From Hippasteria phrygiana (taxonomy: Eukaryota > Echinodermata > Asteroidea > Valvatida > Goniasteridae): 64,000 nucleotides of DNA. The position numbers and the translations under genes are program-made. Positions 56,934 through 64,000 of this stretch are shown here, piece by piece. The notes beneath the pieces were generated by a model that had not been told where the DNA came from, searched no databases, and saw only the letters and a list, made by a program, of their open reading frames with translations. The stretch covers positions 1 to 64,000 of the forward strand of contig JAZGUH010000443.1 in assembly GCA_037893225.1 (NCBI GenBank), given 5' to 3'. Every line of letters begins with the position of its first letter. Within the stretch, counting starts at the first letter, position 1.

Positions 56934-58449
56934 GGCGATTGTGTAGTGTAGGGCCCTGTTTCCTATAAGGGAACAAAATCCACTTTTAGGTTATTGCAAT
57001 TGCCAAACTAGTTAGCGATGTTACGCCCCAACTATGGCACTGGCCCAACTATACCTGGGCCGGCTCCAACTGTAGTTGGGACCGGTCCCAACTGCGACGG
57101 AGTAGTTGGGAAATCCCAACAACAGTTGGGACTGAAGGGGCGGGGATACGGAACCGCACGTGAATATATGCATAAATGCGCGCCAGGCTTGGAAAGGAAG
57201 TTTCTTGGGTTGGACGCACGTGGCCGGCCGGCCAGCTATTATTTTTGGTTAGTAGGCCAAGCTTGCTAAACATCATACCATGGACGAAATCAGCAACGCC
57301 AACGCTTCAATATTTAACCAATTTGAACATAATTTCATCATTTGTTTAAAAATTATCAGCCATGTTGTGGTTACTGACTGCCTGCCACAGTTGGGCCAGG
57401 ATTGAAGTAGTGGTCCCAACTATGGTTGGGACTATACTAGGCACTGAATACTCAATCGTATTACTTGAACACAATTTCACTTTATTTAAATAACAAATAA
57501 TTAACGAATTAATATACAATTGCAATGTATTTTTGTATTGTTACAGACAAAAAATGTGAAGGAATCGAGACAAGTGCACTCGGCACTCTGAGACTATTAC
57601 CCCAATCACATGCTAATTAAATATGTGAGAAAACAAAACATTATGTCTGTTTCCTTTTGTTCAAGAGTGTGAAACTGTTTTTCATGCATATGCGCACGAC
57701 GCGAAGTAGCATGAAAGCGACCATGCCTCCCGCGTCCGACACAACCCCCCCCCCCCCCACCCCCATGGAGATCAATAATGACCCCCCCCCCGGTCTTCAA
57801 TTTTTCATAACCGTCCATGCACAAATGTACATTGTACATGTACATATGTACATGTTTATACACGTGGCCCGGCGGGAGATTGGCATACATGTAACAGGGC
57901 AGCCCCGGCCCCAAACCCAAATGCATAATCATGACGAATGGCCTTTTCAGTCATGCGCCTTACAATAAATACGACACCCCCCGTCGCGTTTAGTCCCAAC
58001 TATAGTTGGGATTTCCCAACTGTCCGGTTCTAGTTGGTACCGGCCCAACTATAGATGGGACTGGCCCAAGTATAGTTGGGCGTAACAGCGACATTACAAA
58101 CCAACAGGTATGCCATAGATTAAAGGGCAGGGTTTTAGTTTTTGAGGAAAATGTTGCGGTAAAGCGATATATGAGGACGACAAAACGCAACGCGAAAATA
58201 GAGATGGCGATCACCGCGACGCACAGTAAACATGCAAAACACCGTTCATTCGCATCTAGCAACTGCCGTAAAGCGCGTAAGAAAATTGCATTTTCTACCG
58301 AAATAAACTGTTTAAAATTACAAAAAACGATGTCAATAGAATTAAGAGAAGTCTGCTTTAGGTTGAAAAAGTCATTTTGGAATGAGAAAAAATACCCTTG
58401 AATCTAATTTCATCAAATCTAAAGAGTGGCCCTACACTACACAATCGCC
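56934..58449. mobile_element. 1.5-kb hAT-like element with 8-bp duplication
   Basis: GGCGATTGTGTAGTGTAGGG at 56934 is mirrored by CCCTACACTACACAATCGCC ending at 58449. TATTGAAG flanks both sides (56926-56933, 58450-58457); copy A has one TATTGAAG (33780-33787). It carries the element 57019-58087 within it. Without that passenger it is about 450 bp, so non-autonomous. Confidence 0.87.
57019..58087. mobile_element. TGTTACGCCCCAACTA element, short copy
   Basis: Ends TGTTACGCCCCAACTA and TAGTTGGGCGTAACA. GCGA flanks both sides (57015-57018, 58088-58091). Holds one unit of the sequence that is tandemly repeated in the copy at 52440. Confidence 0.8.
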
Positions 58450-58755
58450 TATTGAAGAATAATATTGCATAGGCTACATAAACTTTTTTAGGCGAAGTAA
58501 AGAAAGCACCAGTTGATCTTCCCGGACCCCGCCCGTATCCTTTTTTCCCCTCCAAAAAAAGCTAGATTTTTCATGTATTTCACTTTATCTTGGCACCATT
58601 CTTTTGATGATCGATTTCATTCCCCGATATTTTAGACTTCTACAAAGCCAGCGAGGGTGGTAGTTCACTGGCATTCGCGATATGCGAGCTGTCTGTAATT
58701 TCTATCCCTGAGCCATGTGCGTGAAAATGGAGAAATTACCAGCCGCTTTATTGTC

Positions 58756-58794
58756 TGTCGGTCGGGCGGTCGGTCGGTCGGTCTGTCGGTTTAT
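58756..58794. repeat. GGTC/TGTC tetranucleotide microsatellite
   Basis: Repeats of CGGT and CTGT, expanded in copy B relative to the short TCGGTCAG at 34071 in copy A. Confidence 0.85.
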
Positions 58795-59930
58795 TTTCCA
58801 CATAACATTGTGCAACAGAACAAACATCAATTGATATGAACATTAATAAGAAAAATGTGGATGGGTCCCTAAAAAGCAAAGCTTGTCGAGTAGGGGGCCC
58901 CACTTACATTAATTCAAGTTTCAATGTACATAATGACACTGTAGACATTAGTAAGACAAAACAATATTATAGAATAAAATAATTATTAACAGAAATAATG
59001 AACACATTAAGAACGAAATCTGTAACCCGTAGCCCGTAACCCTGTGAGACTTGCATGTATGGTCGAGTAAAAAAAACATGTTACACGTCCGGGTTTTCAA
59101 AAAAAAGGAGAAAGAGGGGCTTTAAAAAAAAAAAAAAAATATTTTTAAGATGGCCGTCATTTAAAAATAATTCTGCAAACCGTTGGTGTTTCCCTGTTTA
59201 AAAAGTACTTATTTTCCGATTGACTGGTTGACATTTTTGTTTTTTTCTACATAATTTTTCTGTGGTAAATATTTAAATAAAATCCAGGTGGCCTCCAAAA
59301 AGGAAGCGGGCGGGGACGCGAAACATGTTTTTTTTTATTTCGCCTAATCAGTTTTAATATAATTATTCAATAACCATGTCTTATATTTATGTTTAAATGG
59401 AGACACAGTACATGTACTTTTTAAAGAAGTGTCCAGAGAGTTTTACAGCTTAGGACCCTCGTGCTTAACTGTTTCAGAAGCAAGCTTAGTGCGTGCAAAG
59501 GAATGATGAAATTCACTATTAAACCGTCTTGTAAAATGGTGATGAATTTTATCATTTTTGTATGAACATTGAACGGATAGATTAGGTAAGTTAGTAGGCC
59601 TATTATTTAATTGATGCATGAGGGTACCTAGCTGTAGAGAATAAATATCACTGACTTTTATAGTTTTTTACTCTTATTCTCGGAGTCCGCGCTTGCGACT
59701 AAAAAATACAAAATGCGACTGAACTGAAAATTTGGTGACCATTTTAAATATAAATTGAAAAAACAAACGGATGATCAACTCGTGTTTCTTTTTTTTACTT
59801 AACCTTAGCACACCCATCTTCCCCATCCCCAGGATTATAACCCTCATGAGCAGGCCTAATCTGTACACCGTTGTAAAAATTGTACTGTTTACAAAACTGT
59901 TTCTTGTGTTATTCTTTCCTTGACAGTTTT

Positions 59931-59991
59931 TCGCAGTCGAGCAAGCCACACCAAGCCTTACAAAATGTGTGCTGACATGGTGACAAACCCG
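59931..59991 (+). CDS. Galectin gene 3, first coding exon only (coding 59965-59991; continues past window)
   Basis: Same leader, tandem acceptors, ATG, nine codons (MCADMVTNP) and GTAATT donor as gene 2. The block it belongs to (51443-62010) duplicates the gene 2 5' region. The following 4 kb shows no galectin exon 2, and the match to gene 2 intron 1 stops at 62010, about 225 bases short of where exon 2 would be. It may be a complete third gene with an enlarged intron or an orphan promoter/first exon. Confidence 0.7.
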
Positions 59992-60859
59992 GTAATTACA
60001 ACCACTAAACCTTTGGTGATGTAACCCACCAACGTTGACGTTCTTTAAAATGCTAGGAAAGATTTCACTTGAATACCCCCACCAAAATCAGTCAGGAACA
60101 GTAAAAGAACCACCCATTTGAGTTACACTTTAATTTTGTGACTTATTTAGTCAGGACATTTTTATGCAATATAGGGGAAGAAAGTTTACGTTTTCTACTT
60201 TTCTATGTGAGATGTTCTTGGCAGAGTGTATGGTCACTCATGAATAGTGTTCACATACATGTTAACTTCTGCTTTGTGTTTTATGGATTTTGCTGTTAAA
60301 AGCCTTGAAATAACATGTTGTGCCACATGTTGGATGTTATCAAGGGCAGTTGGTTATTTTAAAAAGATTTTGCTGTTACTGACTGATTTTGGTGGGGTAC
60401 TTTATAATTAAAATCTTTCCAAAGGCTAACCTTTGAATATGATCACAATGCGATTTTTATGTCGAGCATGATCCCCACAGTGAAAAAAATAATTACTTCC
60501 TTCATACTTCCTTCTTCACGTAGAATCATCCATGAAGCCATTGTGAAACAACTTCATGCATTTACATATGGGTCATTCCATAAAATTGACACACACACAT
60601 TTTGGCATTCTTTGATCATGAATTGTTTTTCTTGTTTAAACCAAACTGGCTTTAATGATGATTATGGTATGAACTTGGAGAGTAAAATGAAGGCTTTCAA
60701 ATGATATATTTATGTTTTGTCACCAAGTGTGATGGTGTCCGGGTCTTAAAAAATTGAAAGTACAAATAGGGTTCAGAAGGTAAAACAATTTATCTCATTT
60801 TTTTTCTTTTACATGAGATGTTATGCAAAACTGCGTGTAACTTAACAACAATAAATTAT

Positions 60860-61010
60860 TAACCACCCTAACCCTGCCAGACGCAGCACAGTGCATCTGT
60901 AGTGACAGCTCCACTTTGCTGCACTCTGCACACAAGTCAATGTGACAAAGTATGCACTCTGATGCGTCTGGCAGGGTTTCTAGCCAAAATACCCTGGAGG
61001 GTTAGGGTGT
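60860..61010. repeat. Palindrome with CACCCTAACCC/GGGTTAGGGTG ends
   Basis: CCCTGCCAGACGCAGCAC mirrors GATGCGTCTGGCAGGG. Present only in copy B; copy A has unrelated sequence there. 62990-63088 repeats the same words (GTCTGGCAGGGTTAGGG). Confidence 0.7.
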
Positions 61011-61436
61011 TTCATCCCTGCCTGCATTCAGCAAATGAAGTTTGAATTTAATTACACTTCTTTTGTGTGATTACTGTCCTAAAGCCCTCCTATGTACCGT
61101 GCAGTTGCCATAGAATTGCCAGACCTTTCAAAACCTTTCAAGTTTGCTGGACTGAAGGGTTTTGAAAGGTGAGTGAACTGTCTGCCAGTAAGCAGATTTT
61201 GAAAGGTTTTGAAAGGTCAAACCATAGGAGAGTACTCGGATGTAACAGTGGCGTCCCACCTGTAAAGCAGTATGTGAAATGTCCATACAACATGATAACA
61301 AAGACTTGGACAACCTCTTTTTAAAAACATAAAGAAAGAACCCCCTTGGTGTCATGTGTGAGCTTTCCACCCTTGATGGAGTGGTGTCCCATCCTGCCAA
61401 ATAGGACATTTTCTATCCACCACATATTTGGATGCT

Positions 61437-61677
61437 TGGGTGGCATGGGTGGCATGTGCGTAAAGTGCTTGCCTTTCACCAATGTTGCTCGGGTTCGATT
61501 CCCTGCTCGGACCATATGTGAGTAGAGTTGTGCGTTAGTTTTCTCCGACGCCACAAGGGTTTTTCTCCGGGTACTTCGGCTTACCTCCCTCTGGAAAAAT
61601 CAAACACTTTCGATCTCTGGCTGTGCTCTGTGGTCATATATGGGTCGATGTGGCCGGCTGCCAGAGGCGCCTTTACT
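61437..61677 (+). mobile_element. tRNA-derived SINE in copy B
   Basis: Counterpart of 40208-40554: GTGCGTAAAGTGCTTGCC, then GGTTCGATTCCC and the conserved body, truncated after GGCGCCTTTACTT. Confidence 0.8.
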
Positions 61678-64000
61678 TAATTCAAAGATCAGCGCATGAT
61701 AATAACCCCCCCCCCCCCAAAAAAAAAAAAAAAGATGGGAGGAGATGTGTGCGTGGGCAGAAATAACAATTTATACAATTGGCCTTTGTTAGAGCGTAAA
61801 GGCATTCAGTTCTACTGTATGCATGCAGAGGTGAAAACATGAGGTGTTCACAGAATGGGTCTCTATTTATAGGGGCAATGCGATATGATTTTTGTACATG
61901 TAAAGCAATGTTTTTCCATGTCAGTGTAAATCTCTGCATCTGTTGTAGCAATTCTGATAGTAATGTAATCGTTTTTTGGTTTGAAAATTTTGAATGAAAC
62001 TTACCGTATTCATAAGCCAAACACAATGTCATGAGACTTCAAAGGCACAATGTCCAGCAGTGCCCCCACAGTATCATATATTTCATGAATGACCTAATTT
62101 TCATGTTAAAAAGAGCGTTGACACTCCATCAGAAGCCAATATTTCTTTAACACTTGGTTAAGGATTTATTGTAGTGCTGTTCTTATGATCGTTGCAAATA
62201 ATTGTTACCGAACAAAAATAGTGCCCACTAAACTTCTGGAAGGGTTTTCGAAGCACTGAAGGTCGTCACCTTTTCAATTGCATTGTGAATTTTGTAAGAC
62301 ATTGATTGATTTGATTGGTTTATTTCCATACTATTAGATAGATGTAGGTTGAATACTGTACATGGAAAAAAACCTTTAACGAAACTTAAAATATCAGTAT
62401 GGGAGGTCAGACAAGAAGCCGAAGCTTGTAGTGGGTCTGCCCCTTAATAAGGAAAACATGTAGCTATACAATTCAGGATAAACCAAAAGAGATATTAATA
62501 ATAATAATAATAGATGTTATTACATTAAATTAATGAATTCATGACAATTACACAAGGTAATAAATTAAATAAATTACATGTACTACACCATCCTTAACTT
62601 TCGATGTGTTATTAATACCTTTGTTTGGCAATTAAATTAACAAATTAGCTCAATTTAGCAGGAAGATCAAATTTTGTTCCAAAGCAGGGGACCCTGATGT
62701 CTAACGGTTGAGAGATGTAGAGATGTTTCAGCTTTGTTAATATGAAGCTTATTTGATGACCTGGTGTCGTAATTATGAATATCAGTGTTCCTTTAATACA
62801 AAAAAACGATTTGATATTCAACATAGAATATTTTTAGTGAAAGCAATTTGTTTGTGAAGCTATAAACCTAAAGTCTATAGGAAATAATTTTAAGAGAAAA
62901 ATAACCATCACGGTCAGGAGTATATTCTTTTAAAGGAATTTAGGAGAGAACTAAACTTCGTGGTTAGTTTGATAATTTTAGAAAGCAATTTAACGAGATA
63001 TCCATGGCACGTGCAGCAGAGTGCAGCAAAGTGGAGCGACAAACAGCACATATATGTGCTGCATCTAGTCTGGCAGGGTTAGGGTTTTAAGATTTGAATT
63101 TATCAGAACCATAAAGTAGATTTTCTAAATGAAGACGGTCCAAACTGAAAACACGCATGTAAACATTGGCAAGGCGGAACGTGAAAAGTGTCTCCATAGA
63201 AAGCTTGAGGCAGTGAAGTGAATCAGGGCCATTTGTCATCTAGTGGACTTTCGGCTTCATTTCCAATTCAAAGCCTTGAATACTTGAATAAAATGAACAG
63301 ACTCGGGCTCCAGGTTCAAATGTGAGACTTTAACCCTAACCATCCCTAACCTAACAAAATCAAACACCCCATTTGTGTTGAATTTTGTGTGATTGGGTAC
63401 TGTAGAGCCTTGGCACCATCACTTTGCATGGGACTTGATGCCCTGATTTTGTCCGAGTACAAAGAATGTGCCATTGGTTTACTACACAGTGTTGGAGTTT
63501 GTGTGGTTAGGGAAGGATTCTAGTAAAAAGCCTTGGGCTGTTAGGGTTTTAATGTACATGTAGCAAAAACCAAAAAATAAATACCCTAGATCTCGCCATG
63601 TGTCAGGACCTAATATAAGAAGCCAAAGTCATTTCTTTTACCTTGCAAGGATGTAGTGCTAGTGTTGGGGGGGGGGGGGCTGCTTTACTGAAAGGTTTCA
63701 TAAATTTGCGAATCTGTCTTTGGTGCATTTTATTTCCTTTGGAAATCATGGTTTGTTGTTTGGTCTATTTTAATTGGTTTAATTATTTTAAAATTAATTT
63801 TTCATGCATGTTATTACTTCCCATCAGTGGTGTGATTATGAGAGGGCACGGGGCACATTCCCCCAACCGACATTCGTTCCCCCCCCCTTTCAAATATTGA
63901 AATGTACAAAAAAATTTACAAGCTGCAGTTTATGTACTTTCAGTGCACCTTGAAAAAATGTGTGCACCCCCAGCTGCGCCCCCCCCCCCCCCCAAATTTC

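Larger units (their letters stand above)
51443..62010 (+). repeat. Segmental duplication, copy B (5' region of gene 3)
   Basis: Direct copy of 32362-41489. Copy-specific insertions are 52021-52095, 52215-56399, 56934-58449 and palindromes near 60860-61230; about 620 bases corresponding to 40470-41090 are missing. The match ends in TTACCGTATT at 62010. Confidence 0.88.
59992..64000 (+). other. Presumed intron 1 of gene 3 (incomplete)
   Basis: Shared with gene 2 intron 1 to 62010. The last 2 kb is new AT-rich sequence with a palindrome fragment (63328-63550, TTTAACCCTAACC to TGTTAGGGTTTT) and G/C runs at 63667 and 63978. No galectin exon 2 was found. Confidence 0.55.

Noticed and set aside
59992..64000. 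Galectin exon 2 of the third gene
   Set aside because: I looked for an IPGG-type exon with AG/GT borders and found none, so gene 3 is reported as first exon only.

Overview
The window reads as a eukaryotic, intron-rich, repeat-dense genome, most likely from a marine invertebrate deuterostome (echinoderm, hemichordate or cephalochordate). That placement is an inference from the galectin gene architecture and the mobile-element landscape. No species is claimed. There is no prokaryotic-type coding: long uninterrupted reading frames are absent, and the real coding sequence lies in short exons of 27 to 214 bases with GT/AG borders.

The genes form a head-to-tail cluster of two-domain (tandem-repeat) galectins on the + strand. 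Gene 1 has eight coding exons between 4059 and 25436 (372 residues). Gene 2 has eight coding exons between 35480 and 49622 (334 residues). A third copy starts at 59965 with a first coding exon identical to that of gene 2 and runs off the window. Each complete gene encodes an N-terminal carbohydrate-recognition domain (CRD), a Pro/Ala/Tyr/Phe-rich linker and a C-terminal CRD. Intron positions mark CRD1 as F4-type and CRD2 as F3-type, the arrangement known from vertebrate galectin-4/8/9. Gene 2 CRD1 keeps all the usual sugar-contact residues. Gene 1 CRD1 has lost most of them. Both CRD2 domains carry Gln where His is usual. The linker resembles the aromatic-proline tail of galectin-3, placed between two CRDs.

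The 5' region of gene 2 (about 32362-41489) is repeated downstream as 51443-62010, so the third gene arose by tandem duplication. Comparing the two copies gives empty and filled sites for several insertions: a 3.3-kb CACTA-type element (36218-39565, TTA duplication), an hAT-like element (56934-58449, 8-bp duplication), a 75-bp insert (52021-52095, 8-bp duplication), and a 4-level nest of elements at 52215-56399.

Layout: 1-4037, upstream repeats including a palindromic element with 20-bp satellites; 4038-25436, gene 1 with introns full of miniature inverted-repeat elements, SINEs and GAGGCC satellites; 25437-35441, intergenic with elements and tRNA-like repeats; 35442-49622, gene 2; 49623-59930, nested transposons; 59931-64000, first exon and intron 1 of gene 3. 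The most unusual non-coding signals are a dispersed micropalindrome built on CCATGGAGG, one copy of which is present in one duplicate and absent from the other, and a set of long palindromes with different interiors but shared TTAACCCT-type ends. All comparisons were made by eye; no alignment or database search was run.
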